A stretch of 64,000 bases of DNA from Artocarpus heterophyllus (Eukaryota > Streptophyta > Magnoliopsida > Rosales > Moraceae): NCBI GenBank assembly GCA_025403435.1, contig CM046349.1:26343953-26407952 (forward strand), written 5' to 3'. The notes beneath the pieces were generated by a model. The model was not told the origin of the DNA. It searched no databases and worked only from the letters and a program-made list of their open reading frames with translations. The translations under genes were made by a program, and so were the position numbers. Positions 22,291-34,003 of the stretch are shown here, in pieces (position 1 is the first letter of the stretch; each line of letters opens with the position of its first letter).

Positions 22291-23300
22291 TTCTTGGCTG
22301 AACCAGATGAACATGATAGGGATCCTTATAGTTACGCAAAGGCTATGGAGGATGTTGATTCAAAACTCTGGACAAAGGCCATGAACATAGAGATAAAGTC
22401 TGTGGAGACTAATCAGGTCTGGGAGCTTATGGATCTTCCCGAAGGAGTAAAACCCATAGTGTATAAGTGGATCTACAAGAGGAAAAGAGGAATGGATGGA
22501 AAGGCCGAAACCTTTAAGGCTAGGCTGGTAGCTAAGGGTTATGCGCAAAAGGAAGGAATCAATTATAAGGAAACCTTTTCGCCTATAGCCATGCTTAAGT
22601 CCATCCCGATTCTCTTGTCCATAGCTGCTGCTCTCGACTATGAGATTTGGCAGATGGATGTCAAGATGGCTTTTCTAAATGGCTATCTTGATGAGTCTAT
22701 TTATATGGTACAACTAGACGGGTTCAAGGTCAAGGGTCAAGAGGGTAAGGTTTGAAAGCTGCTAAAGTCAATTTATGGACTTAAGCAGGCTTCCCATTCT
22801 TGAAACATAAGATTTAATCAAGTGATCAAGACTTATGGGTTCTCACAAAATGTGGATGAACCATGTGTTTGCAAACACATTAAGGATGGGAAGGTGGTTT
22901 TTCTACTGCTCTATGTAGATGACATTCTGTTGATTGGAAATTGCATTGGGGCATTGTCATCGGTCAAATTATGGTTGACCAAGTAGTTTGACATGAAGGA
23001 CTTGGGTGAGGCTAATTTTGTTCTCGGTGTCCAGATCTTTCAGGATAGGAAGAACAAAATGATAACTTTATCCTAGGCCGGCTACATAGATAAAATTCTT
23101 AGGAGGTATGCAATGCAAGATTCCAAGAAAGGTGGGCAACCATCTAGGTCTGGGATTACTCTTTCTAAGAAAGACTCTCCAAAGTCTTATGAAGAAAGAG
23201 AATACATAAAGAAGGTGCCTTATGCTTTGACAGTGGGTAGTCTCATGTATGCCATGCTTTGCACACGATCAAATATTACCTAGACGGTCGGGATTGTAAG
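22291..23300 (+). pseudogene. Copia reverse transcriptase pseudogene
   Basis: Recognisable RT blocks in order: KAMNIEIKSVETNQVWEL, PIVYKWIYKRKRGMDGK, FKARLVAKGYAQKEGI, then IWQMDVKMAFLNGYLDE (first catalytic Asp region), and LLYVDDILLIGN at about 22905-22945, the YVDD catalytic box. In-frame stops occur at about 22753, 22801, 22987, 23074 and 23281, nearly all at former Trp or Gln codons. The part before 22755 is open for 262 codons together with the integrase tail. The catalytic motifs are intact in sequence but the protein cannot be made whole. Confidence 0.9.
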
Positions 23301-23903
23301 TCGATTTCAGGTGAATCCAAGACCAAACCATTGGGTTGTGGTTAAGCATATTTTCAAGTACCTGAGAAGGACTCGAGGGTATATGCTCATGTATTCGGGT
23401 GAGGACTTGACTCCTCTAGGATACATTGACTCGGATTTTCAATCCTGTCTGGATTCTAGGAAATTGACTTCAGGGTTTGTGTTTACTTTGGGTGGCAGTG
23501 CCATCAGTTGGAGAAGTGTGAAGCAAGATTGTACTTCAGATTCAACGATGGAGGCCGAGTATATGGCAACTAGTGATGCTTTAAAAGAAGCAGTGTGGCT
23601 CCGTAAGTTTCTTGGGGATCTTGAGGTAGTTCCTGGTATGGATAAAGCGATATCATTGTACTGTGATAACAGTGTAGTGGTAGCTAAGGCTAAAGAACCA
23701 AGATTTCACAAGAAGAGTAAGCATATTAATCGGAAGTATCATGTGATAAAGGACTTCGTAGAATGCGGGCAAGTCACGGTGTGCAAGATCACGTCAGAGG
23801 ACAATTTAGCTGATCCATTTACGAAGACACTTACTGAAAGAGTCTTTGACAGACATGTGGAAGCAATGGGGATGCGAGATTCGCTATATTTACTCAATTA
23901 GTG
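23301..23903 (+). pseudogene. Copia RNase H, open terminal segment
   Basis: An open frame (from 23311, 196 codons) covers the RNase H domain of copia pol: MLMYSGEDLTPLGYIDSDF, SGFVFTLGGSAISW, then STMEAEYMATSDALKEAVWL, LYCDNSVVVAKA and KSKHINRKYHVI, ending about ADPFTKTL. It removes the RNA strand during reverse transcription. It is the last part of a polyprotein interrupted upstream, so it is listed as a pseudogene part. The stop is 12 bp before the 3' LTR. Confidence 0.9.
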
Positions 23904-23904
23904 C

Positions 23905-23915
23905 AAGTGGGAGAT
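23905..23915 (+). other. Polypurine tract of copia
   Basis: AAGTGGGAGAT directly before the 3' LTR start (TGTTAGACATG at 23916). The position fits second-strand priming. Confidence 0.75.
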
Positions 23916-25935
23916 TGTTAGACATGTATGCCCTAAGGAGTAAAAATGTAATATATTGTTAGAGACATTTTTATCAATAAAGAATTTATTCATTATTAAT
24001 ATACCAAATCTTATCCCCTTTACGTTCATATTTGTTGAATGTATGATAAGCAAACAATAGTCTGAGACTGTCGGTCTAAACCCTTAAGAATTGGGCATGT
24101 GATGGTAGATTATGCAGAAGACACGATTCTTAAGGTGACGGTCTAAATCATAAGATCCGCAATCGAGGGAATAAAGTTGGGCGCTTTATTCATGTAAAGA
24201 TTGTTATGTTGTCTATATCCCTATTGGGAGATGGTTTGTCTTGACCATCGGAGGTAGACTCCGTGAATAGAAACATTAGCACATTGTCATAGGTGACGAT
24301 GTGTTGGATCGAGACATAAAGTGAATTGATTTGGATTAATAATTCTGTCTCGGCAAATTGATTCACTTTAGACAATCATTTGTATTGTATCTTAATCCTG
24401 AGATGAATAGTGGGCCCATTGTCTTGACTTGTGTCTTTTGATGTACCAAAGGGTGACACCCACATTTTAATAGTAGTATGCATGTTGGTACGTTGGAGGC
24501 ATGACTCTTGATAGCGTAGACATGTTATTCATAGATATGGAATCCATAGCTCCTCTTTAGGAGTAGTGATATCCTCTTATATGCATTATCATGTAATTGG
24601 AAAACTAGAGCGCTTAACCATTTGGATACATAGGTGTAACCGAATGGTATACCGTCCTTAGATGGTAAGTTTTTCGATTGTGAGATAACAGAACGTAAGA
24701 TAAAAATAATCGGGAAGGTAAGACAAAACTTGTCCTTAAGCCGGTTATGGATAATCCTATGGGGATACAATACACTATGATATGTCATAGAGACTCGGCT
24801 ATACGGGCTTTGTAATTTCATGTAGTTCGAGAGTGCAGCTCCAAGCTTTTAGTGGAGTAGTGTTGGAGTTGATAATTATGAAATGTATATATGGGATATT
24901 GGGTTTCATAATTATCAAGAGCTTGAACTATATAGGTCCATTTGGTCCCCTTTGCTAGCTCATAAAATCCTATAATGACACGGCATGCTTTTTTCAATTA
25001 TTGATGACTTATGTCAGATTTATTAGATTAGTTAAAATTTGAAAGAATCAAATAATTCATGTATGTTTATCGGTTGAATTAATTTTGTGATAAAAATTAA
25101 TTCAAGATAAAATTGTTGAATTATTGGGATCGGATAATTCTTGTCTGTTTATCGATTGATTTAATTTTGGATAAATTAGATCAAGATACACTTGTAGAAT
25201 TATTAGAAATTCATTTATTTTCTTAGAGATTATCTAGATAAAGTTGTTTTAATCAGATAACTTTTATATTGGATTATTTGAATTGAAACTGAGACTTTAT
25301 TCTATAGAATCTCGAGTGGAAAATAAAAGATTCACTGAGATTTTAATCGGCAGTTCGGCATGCCGATCTTCAGGTTTGGCCTATCGATGGGGCCTATTCA
25401 GCCTGCCGATCATCCTAATCAACCTGCAAATGAGCGAAGGATAAGATCACGCGTTTTTATGCGGTTCTTATCAGATATTGATCAGATTTTGATTCTAGTT
25501 TGAATTTTTGAGACCTAATCTGATAAGGACTGACCCTATGACCAACCTCTATGAATAGGGAATAAGTCTTAAGAGTTATTCAATCAGTTGAGAGATTAAG
25601 AGTGATACTTTGCTATTGAGAATCTGAAAACTCCCTGATAGCTTTTGTTCACAAATCACGAACTCTAGCTTTGGGTTCTCTCGATTGGTTGGAAGGAGAG
25701 TCACCTCGTGGAAGAGCTGTACATATGAGGCCACACTCACCCCGGTCGTGGATAGAGAATAACAAAGAAGACCAATTGGTTGAGACTCTTCTAGAACGTT
25801 ACTTCTCTTCACAGATTCTGGGACAAAGGTTAGTAAGATCTTGTTAATTTATGCATATAGCATGTCAAACTTGTGTTTTGGAAAATACTCTGATGTAAAA
25901 TTTTTAAAATTCTGTTGCGTACTATTTTTTTAACA
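23916..25935 (+). mobile_element. 3' LTR of the Ty1/copia element (family 1)
   Basis: A 2020-bp LTR matching 14128-16139 over its length, beginning TGTTAGACATGTATGCC and ending TTTTTTTAACA. Many base differences from the 5' LTR, and the pol stops, indicate the insertion is not recent. Frames on the minus strand inside it are not considered genes. Confidence 0.9.
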
Positions 25936-27315
25936 AAAAAATTTAAGAATACATATTTGAGCCCAAAAGCTTAAATAATAGGGCTATGAATGAGGGCTAT
26001 GACTAAGTAGTGTATTAATTATGGTTCTTAGTGTGCCATTAATCATTATAAATTTCTTATCATCCGTATAATATAAACTACTCTTCAAAATCCATTATTG
26101 ATAATTTCTGGTCAATAAGAGAGGTAAAAACTTGTTTAAGATACGATTGCAAGTAAGAGGGGCTCAGGTGGCTAAAACAACCCCTTTCAAGCCTGGCAGT
26201 CAACCGAGGTATACAAATGGCAATTGACCATCATGTCGCAAGACCGGTTTCCTAATTCCGCACTATTTCAAGCATCTGAGCTTAATCTGAGTTCCACTCA
26301 CTCCAAATCAGTTTGAATGCACTTAAAATATATTCTAAGGGTTCGAAATCACTATATGAACTTTATAAAACTTATTTTACAACATCTTTAACATATCAAA
26401 CCATTCTAACATTAGAACTTGTGGTTTGCTAAAAAATAAGAAAAACAGAACTGAAATCAAGTTCTAATCTAAATTTGTGAGCATACAAATGGTTAAATTT
26501 AATGCACAAACTCATTCAAATCATGTCCATACCTTGTTAAACATTTCTCCTTCATACTCAGATGTCCAAAACCAAACTCATAATTTCAGACATGCATGCT
26601 CACTTTGAAACCCAAAACTTCAAAATAGAAACTAACCAACAAAATATAAAATTTTTAAACCCAAAAATACAAATTTAAAGCTATCAAATAGAGATTAAAT
26701 TTCAAAATTTAAGAAATAAATTGATTCATAAGATTTTTAGCCTTAATTTTTAAAGATTAAGGTCTAGAATTGATGATTTTGCCTCTAGTTTGATAATTGT
26801 TGTTTTGTTTCAGTTTTGGTGAGGTAGAAATTAAGAGAGGTAGAGAGAGAAAGAGTGACGTGAAGGAGAGAGTGAGAAGAGGGAGATAAAGTTTCTTAAG
26901 TGTTTTGATTTTAAATTAGAAACTTTAATGGAGTTTTCAGACTAAAACCATGGTCCGTAAATGGTTTCAAGGAAAGAGGTTTCAATTGTGCTCTTCTCAA
27001 GGTTTGGAAAAATCACTTAAATTCTTAGTGAAGTGGGTTGAGGATGATTTTCTATTTTGTAAAATTGGGGGGTTTTAGAAAGAAATAAATAAAGCTGTCG
27101 AATCATGGTGTAATTAAAATAAAGTGATGAAATGACAAAATAAATTACTAGAAAATTAATTTAAAATGATATACTTTTTAAAATATTATATAGCACGAAA
27201 ATTGTTTAGGAGTAAAATAAATTTTTAAATGTGATTAATTGTAAGAAATTTTAATTAGGCACACTAATTACTATTTTACACACTAACTTTAATTAATTAA
27301 ATCCAAGACATTACC
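25936..27315 (-). mobile_element. Right part of gypsy 3' LTR (minus strand)
   Basis: This stretch resumes the LTR interrupted at 14127 and matches 34970-36307 (for example 26770-26890 with 35755-35870, including GTGAGAAGAGGGAGAT). Read on the minus strand it starts at about 27315 with GTAATGTCTTGGATTT; the terminal T expected from the other LTR is mutated. No coding content. Confidence 0.8.
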
Positions 27316-27332
27316 GCTCTCCTCCTCTTAAG
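27316..27332 (-). other. Polypurine tract of minus-strand gypsy element
   Basis: On the minus strand AAGAGGAGGAGAGC lies directly before the 3' LTR start, in the place expected for second-strand priming. Confidence 0.75.
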
Positions 27333-29304
27333 GAATTTCATCCACGAAATTAGAGCTTACCTAAACAACAAAACTAATGCAGATATAGCTCCCTCATAAA
27401 CGATTCCAACTCTTACGTCACCTCATCGATGCCATGGTGTTGTCACAACACTTTCACTAATGATATGTCACGATGTCAAAAACTAGTCATTTTCTGATTG
27501 ATGATCTGTATCGGCACCACCTCGTAGGTCGTATCATCCTTTATGCCACATCATAATATGAAATGATCATACTAGTGTCAGGCTGACACTTGCAAACCAT
27601 CTACACATGGAACACATTGTGAACATGAGAGAGCTCAAGAGGAAAGTCAAGACGATAAGCACCTTAACTGACTCGGTGTGTAATCTTGAATTATCTTATA
27701 TACCATGGTGCAAGCTTCCCACTTACACTGAAACAAGTAATTCCCTTGAGTGAAGAAACCCTAAGGACAGAAACACCCTCCTCAAACTCCAAGGGTCGGT
27801 ATCTCTTATCAACATAACTTTTCTGGTAGCTCTAAGGTGCTCGTAACCAGTCTTCTACTATAACGATCTTCTCATTGTTCTCACGAATCTCATATGGTCC
27901 TGTAGCAATTCAATCCTTTAGTCCTAACCAACAAATCAATGACCAACATGGTCTTCTATAGAGTGCCTTAAATGTTGCCATATCATACTTGCCTGATGAC
28001 TGTTGTTGTAAGCAAACTCAACCAAATGCAAATGCAAGTGTTTCTTCCAATTTCCACCAAAATCCAAAATGCAAGCATGAAACATATCCTAGAGAACCTG
28101 AATAATCCTCTGAGGCTGACAATCAATCTAAGGATAAAAAGTTGTGTTAAAGTTCAACTCTATACCTAAAGCTTCCATGAAACTCCTCCAATGCTTAGCA
28201 TTTGCATGTCTTTGTTAGAGGTAATGGATAAAGGAACCCCCATGCAACCTCACTATATGCTCAAGATACAATTCTGCTAGAATAATCCTCGAGTATGTAC
28301 ACCTAAATAGAATAAAGTGTGCCGATTTGGTCAGCCTGTCTACAACACATTAAATAGCATCATGCTTTTGCTTAGTCCTTGGCAATCCTATGAGAAAATC
28401 CATCATGATGTATTCCCACTTCTACCCTAGAACGAGAAATGGTTGAAGTTGACCGATGGGCTTTTGGTGCTTGGTTTTTGCTCGACGATACGTCACACAC
28501 TCAATGACAGAACCATAAACGTCCTTTTTTATACCTCTCCACCAATATCGTCTTTTGAAATCACGATACATCTTAGTGCTACCCAGTTGAATAGTAAAAT
28601 CATACTTATGTGCTTTTTTGAGATCAGCTTTTGTCACCTCTTCTTCCTTTGGTACGACTAAACTTAAATTATAAAGACCCATATGCGAACATATTCCACT
28701 CATCAAATTGCTTCCTATTCTGAATTCGAGTCTAAATCCCCTAAAGATGTTGATATTACCACTAGTTTTGTTTCGTGTACTGAACAAGTACTGGAGTCGA
28801 CACCAAATTATGGACCATAGCCCGACTATAATCCTCATAATAATGGTCCGTACTCACTAACTGTAGCATCTCTTCTCTAATCTTCTAGTGTTAAACATTC
28901 AAGAATTCCAAGAGACTTCCTGTTGAGGGCGTCTACCATGGTGTTTACCTTACCAATATGATTCTACAACGTGAAGTCATAGTCTTCCATGAACTCCATT
29001 CATCTCAATTGTCTCAAGTTCAAATCATGTTCAGTGAACGAATACCTTAAACTCTTATGATCGGAGAAAACCTAAAACATTGCATTGTAGAGACAGCACC
29101 TCCAAATCTTTAAATCATGAATAACTGTTGAATGATCCAAATCATAAGTGGGATAATTTTGCAAGTGTGGCTTTAATTTTCATGACTTATATGCTATAGC
29201 CTATCCATCCTACATCAATACACACACAAGTTTGTGTCCTAAAGCATCTGTGTAAATCTCATACTACTCATCACTATTTGCTATAATCAACACCAATACA
29301 GTAG
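27333..29304 (-). pseudogene. Gypsy RNase H end and integrase pseudogene
   Basis: Minus-strand pol resumes after the nested copia solo LTR. RNase H fragments (EIYTDALGHKLVCVLM, then IAYKS, about 29175-29265) are followed by integrase: a zinc-binding part at 28422-28838 with RDFKRRYWWRGIKKDV and ECVTYRRAKTKHQ (one expected Cys is Tyr), then core pieces WEYIMMDFLIGLPR and CVVDRLTKSAHFI (28310-28420) and later ELYLEHIVRLHG and EFAYNNSHQA. The C-terminal region AYRLDFPLELSHVHNVFHV (about 27590-27660) is typical of plant gypsy pol ends. Multiple stops and frameshifts. Confidence 0.8.
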
Positions 29305-31323
29305 TGTTGGAAACAAAGTGCATAGTAGAATTTTAAAAATTTTCATCAGAGTAATTTCTAAAACACAAGTTTGACATGTTATATGTATAAATTAGACAGA
29401 TCTTACTAACCTTTGTGTGAAGATCCTCCGCAGCCTGTGAAGAGAAGTAACGTTTCAGAAGAGCCTTAACCAACTGGTCTTCTTTGCTATTCTCTATCCA
29501 CAACCGAAGTGAGTGTGGGCTCACATGTACAGCTCTTCCATCAGTGACTCTCCTTCCAACCAATAGAGAGAACCCAAAGCTAGTGCTCGTGATTTGTGAA
29601 CAAAAGCTCTCAGGGAGTTTTCAGATGCTCACTAGAAGAATATCACTCTTAATCTCTCAATTGATCTCTATTGATCTCAGTAAATCATGAGACTCACTCC
29701 CTTTATATAGCTATTGGTCCAGGGGTCAGTCCATATCAGATTAGGCCTCAAAAACTCGAAACAGAATCAAGTTTGGATCAATATCTGATAAGATCTACGT
29801 GAAAACGTGTAATCTTATCTCCCGCTGATCGACAGGCTGAACATTCTGATCGGCAGGCTGAACACGTCATCCGACAGGCCGAACTCTCGAGAAAAAATCT
29901 CCGCGAATCTTTTATTTTCCACCCGAGATTCTAAAGGATAAAGTCTCAGTTTTGATTCAAATAACCCAATAGAGAAGATATCTGATCAAAACAAACTTTA
30001 TCAAGATAATCTCTAAGAAAATATATCAATTCACAATAATTCTACAAGTTTATCTTGATCTAATTTATCCAAAATTAAATCAACCGATAAACAGACAAGA
30101 ATTATCTGATCGCAATAATTCAACAAGTTTATCTTGAACTAATTTCTTACAAAATTAATTCAACCGATAAACAGACATGAATTATTTGATTCTTATAAAT
30201 TTTAAACCAATCTGATAAATCCGACATAAGTCACTAATTATTAGAAAAGCACGCCGTGTCGTTACAGGACTTTGCGAGCTAGCAAAGGGGACCAAAATAG
30301 ACCTATAAAGTTCAAGCTCATGATAATTATGAAACCCAATATCCCAGATATACATTTCACAATTATCAACCCCAACGCTACTCCACTAAAAGCTTGGAGC
30401 TGCACTCTCGAACTTTATAGAATTACAAAGCTCGTGTAGCTAAGTCTCCATGACATATCATAGTGCATCGTATCCCCATATGATAATCCATAATCGGCTT
30501 AAGGACAAGTTTTGTCTTACATTTTCAATTATTTTTATCTTACGTTCCATCATCTCACCATTAGAAAACTTACCATCCAAAGATAGTATACCATTCGGTA
30601 ACACCTATGTATCCAAATGGTTGAGTGCTCCAGTTTTTCAATTACAGGACAACGCATATAAGAGGATATCATTACTCCTAAAGAGGAGCTATGGATTCCA
30701 TATCTATGAATAACAAGTCTACGCTATCAAAAGCCATGCCTCCAATGTACCGGCATGCATACCACTATAGAGATGTGGGAGTCACCCATTGGTACATCAA
30801 AAGACACAAGTCGAGACAACGGGCCCACTATTCATCTCAGGATTAAGATACAATACAAATGACTGTCTAAAGTGAATCGATTTGCCAAGACAGAATTATT
30901 AATCCAAATCAATTCACTTTATGTCCTGATCCAACACATCGTCACCTATGACAACGCGCCAATGTTTCTATTCACGGAGTCCAACTCCGATGGCCAAGAC
31001 AAACCATCTCCCATAAGGGATATAGACAACATAACAATCTTTACATGAATAAAGCGCCCAACTTTATTCCATCGATTGCGGATCATATGTTTTAGACCGT
31101 CACCCTAAGAATCGTGTCTTTCGCATAATCAGTCCATCATATGCCCAATTCTTAAGGTTTAGACTGACAGTCTTAGACTACTGTTTGCTTATCATACATT
31201 CAACAAATATGAACATAAAGAGGACAAGATTTGGTATATACATAAATGAATAAATTCTTTATTGATAAAAATGTCTCCAAAAACGTATTACATTTTTACT
31301 CCTTAGGGCATACATGTCCAACA
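29305..31323 (-). mobile_element. Copia family 1 solo LTR nested in gypsy pol
   Basis: A 2019-bp LTR in minus orientation, homologous to 1254-3264 and to the LTRs of 14128-25935. It starts (plus strand) TGTTGGAAACAAAGTGC and ends GCATACATGTCCAACA. Flanks are a perfect 5-bp duplication AGTAG (29300-29304 and 31324-31328). Removing it rejoins gypsy RT/RNase H. By eye it is closer to the solo LTR at 1254 than to the LTRs of the full element. Confidence 0.93.
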
Positions 31324-32200
31324 AGTAGTCAATTATTTCTTGAATTGTTTGCTCACACTCATTGTCCTACTCAAACTAAACCTCTTTCTTAGTCAACTGC
31401 ATCAATAGATATGCAATCTTAGAGAAATCCTCTATAAACCATCTGTAATATCTTGTGAGTCCCAAGAAACTATAGATTTTAGCCACATTTATTAGTCATT
31501 CCCACTACAACATTGTCTCAATCTTATAAGGATCTACTGAAATACCTTGACTCGAGACAACATGTCCCATAAATTTAACCTTAGTTAACCAAAGCTCACA
31601 CTTCTCCTTTTTTGCATACATCTGACGTTCCTAAAGATTCTATAGAATGATTCTTAGGTGTTGTGCATGCTTTTCCTATGACTTGGAATAAATCAATATA
31701 TCATCCATGAAAACAATCACAAACCGATCCAACTAAGGCCGGAAGATTTGATTCATCAAATCCATGAAGGCCACAGTTGCATTCATCAACCCAAGTGGCA
31801 TCACCAAAAACTCAAAAGTATCCATACCTCGTCCTAAAAGCTATCTTAGGAATGTCATCTTCCTTAACCCTGAGTTGATGATATCCCAAACGCAAATGTA
31901 TCTTTGAGAAATATCATGAACCTCCCAACTGATTAAATAACTCGTCAGTTCTAAGTAGCAGATACTTGTTTTCCACCATAACCTGATTCAGCTGTTGGTA
32001 ATCGATACACAATCTAAAAGATTCATCGAGCTTCTTGGCGAATAAGACTGGCATGCCCCACAATGACGTACTCTTCCCGATGTACACTTTGTTAGCACAG
32101 TTTTCTAATTGTTTCTTCAACTCTTTCATCTCTATCAGAGCTATACGATATGGTGCAATAGAGATTGGAGCAGTCCCAAGGTAACTTTATGCTGAACTCT
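31324..32200 (-). pseudogene. Gypsy reverse transcriptase pseudogene (minus strand)
   Basis: An open segment (31914-32129) shows the start of gypsy [17 protein letters not shown], then [19 protein letters not shown]. Further along, across frames, FMDDILIYS (about 31685-31715) is the catalytic xxDD box, and LTRYYRWFIEDFSKIA leads into RNase H. Homology is cut at 31324 by the solo LTR and continues on its other side. Stops and frameshifts make it inactive. Confidence 0.85.
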
Positions 32201-33000
32201 GTCTCTTGGTTTGACGGCAATCTGGGTAATTTGTCGAAAAATACATCCGTGAACTCATCCACCACAAAAATAGTGGTGTTTTCATCAACTATGCAAGACT
32301 CACATTCTAAGGCAGAAAGAAGTACATAACAAGCTAAGTTTCTTCATCCACCGATACATGGCTTAAGGAACCGATCCATGATCACCTGATCAATACCACT
32401 TTGGTAAGTGATTAGTGTTCCCTTACTAGTTATTGACATTACCCTCCCACGATCGCAATCAACAATTGCACCGTATCTAGATAACTAATTTATTGCTAGG
32501 ATTACATCATATATACTATTAAAATAGCAATCAGATTAGCTCTTAAGATCTCACCCCCAATGGTAATCATGCAAGTTTTACACATAACATTTACATAAAC
32601 TCACCCCAAAGGTGAGGTTAAAATCATAAGCTCACTAAACCCCTCTGTATCTAACCTCAGAATGTTTACAAAAGAACTGGAAATGAGAGATTGTGTGGCA
32701 CTAGTGTCAAATAAAACACAATCTTAAAATTGGGAAATATGAATCATACCATCAAAATGGCATTGCTAGCCTTGGCTCCTCAACTCCCTGCTGCCATGGT
32801 ACAAACTTGGCCCTTTGTTTGTATTGTTGGGTCTTGAATTCATTGGCCTAAACTGCTACAGCGGTGGAGACTGCACAATGCCTGGACTTTATGGCCTTTA
32901 CTGATGGAAGTTTTGTTATGCACTAGGAAGGCATCTATTGTAGAGTGAATTGATGGAACTGAGGCTATGGTAACTATTGAGGTGGAAGTTGTCTGGATCC
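32201..33000 (-). pseudogene. Gypsy gag-protease linker region, decayed
   Basis: It lies between the gag relic and RT of the minus-strand gypsy element, where the protease and zinc knuckle should be. I could not read a clean protease motif; frames are short and broken. Assignment rests on position and orientation. Confidence 0.5.
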
Positions 33001-33780
33001 TCCTCTTAAATGTGGCAATTGTTGGGGGATCTTGAGTGGATAGTTCCTCTTTATATGACTAGGTTGCTTGTAATGGTGACAATAGAAGTTGCAAAGGTTG
33101 CTCCAATTGCTATCGAAGGAATTGTTACTGTTGTTGTTCGTACTGCCATTATTCTGACCTCTAGATTGTTGTTGTGGCTGTTGGTTGTAGTTTTTCCTTC
33201 AAGATTTTCACTGCAACCTACCGATGGTCCTCGTCTAACTCTCGTGTTAATTGGTGTCATCTCTCTCAACTAACATTGCCAACAACTCCAGATCACCATA
33301 GATTCAAATCTTTAATGCAACTAACTGACACTGAATAAAACCCTTATATCCGTCCTGGAACTTAATGCACCTCTCCTCTCCAGACCCAATTGCTATTGGA
33401 ACAAACCTAGCCAGGTCGGTAAACTTCGCCTCGTGTTCTCTAACTATCATCTCTCCTTGCCCCAACCAATAGAACTTAGTGATCTTCTAATCCTTATAAC
33501 CTTAAGGAAAATACTGCTTATAGAACAATCACTTAAATCTTGCCCAATCGACGTTTTTGTTGTTCTCAATGCACTCGGTTTGCTTCCATCAAGCTTGGCA
33601 CTCCCTCCCAGCTTATACGTTGCGAACTCAACTCAGAGGTCAGCAAGCATGCAAAAAGTATCCAAGTGCTTCACCACGGAATCGAACCAATACTTGACTG
33701 CTTAGAGATCTCCATTCTCATGAAAGGTTAGTATTGCTACACGTCAAAACTCTTGGAAGTACTGCTGTCAGCAGTTACTT
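33001..33780 (-). pseudogene. Gypsy gag pseudogene (minus strand)
   Basis: On the minus strand the capsid motif EHEAKFTDLARFVPIAIG is readable at about 33385-33440, followed by EERCIKFQDGYKGFI, both typical of plant gypsy gag. A further open piece (33051-33269) is Asn/Thr-rich, like the linker before the zinc knuckle. Opposite-strand frames of similar length here are shadows. Stops and frame changes show decay. Confidence 0.7.
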
Positions 33781-33981
33781 GTAAGATTTTCTCCTTACAC
33801 TCTCATTGCCATTTGACGAAAAACAACAAACATGGCTTTCATCAAACCCTCGTTATGAACATTTTTGGTGCCAGTGAGATGACGCCTACGTGGCATTCTC
33901 TCGGTTCTGAAAAGAAAACTAGACTGTTGTGGCTTGTCAATGTATCGTTATGTATGTGTATAATTGCAAAAATTTCAAAAT
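33781..33981 (-). other. Gypsy leader between PBS and gag
   Basis: Short untranslated stretch between primer binding site and gag of the minus-strand element. No feature of its own is seen. Confidence 0.5.
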
Positions 33982-33998
33982 CTAAGACTCTAATACAA
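33982..33998 (-). other. Degenerate primer binding site of gypsy element
   Basis: On the minus strand TTGTATTAGAGTCTTAG lies five bases after the LTR end GGGTTGTGACA. It is a decayed form of the TTGGTATCAGAGCC-type site and confirms minus orientation. Confidence 0.75.
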
Positions 33999-34003
33999 AG
34001 TCT

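Noticed and set aside
28443..28661. 72-codon plus-strand frame
   Set aside because: It is antisense to the gypsy integrase zinc-binding region. It is a shadow.
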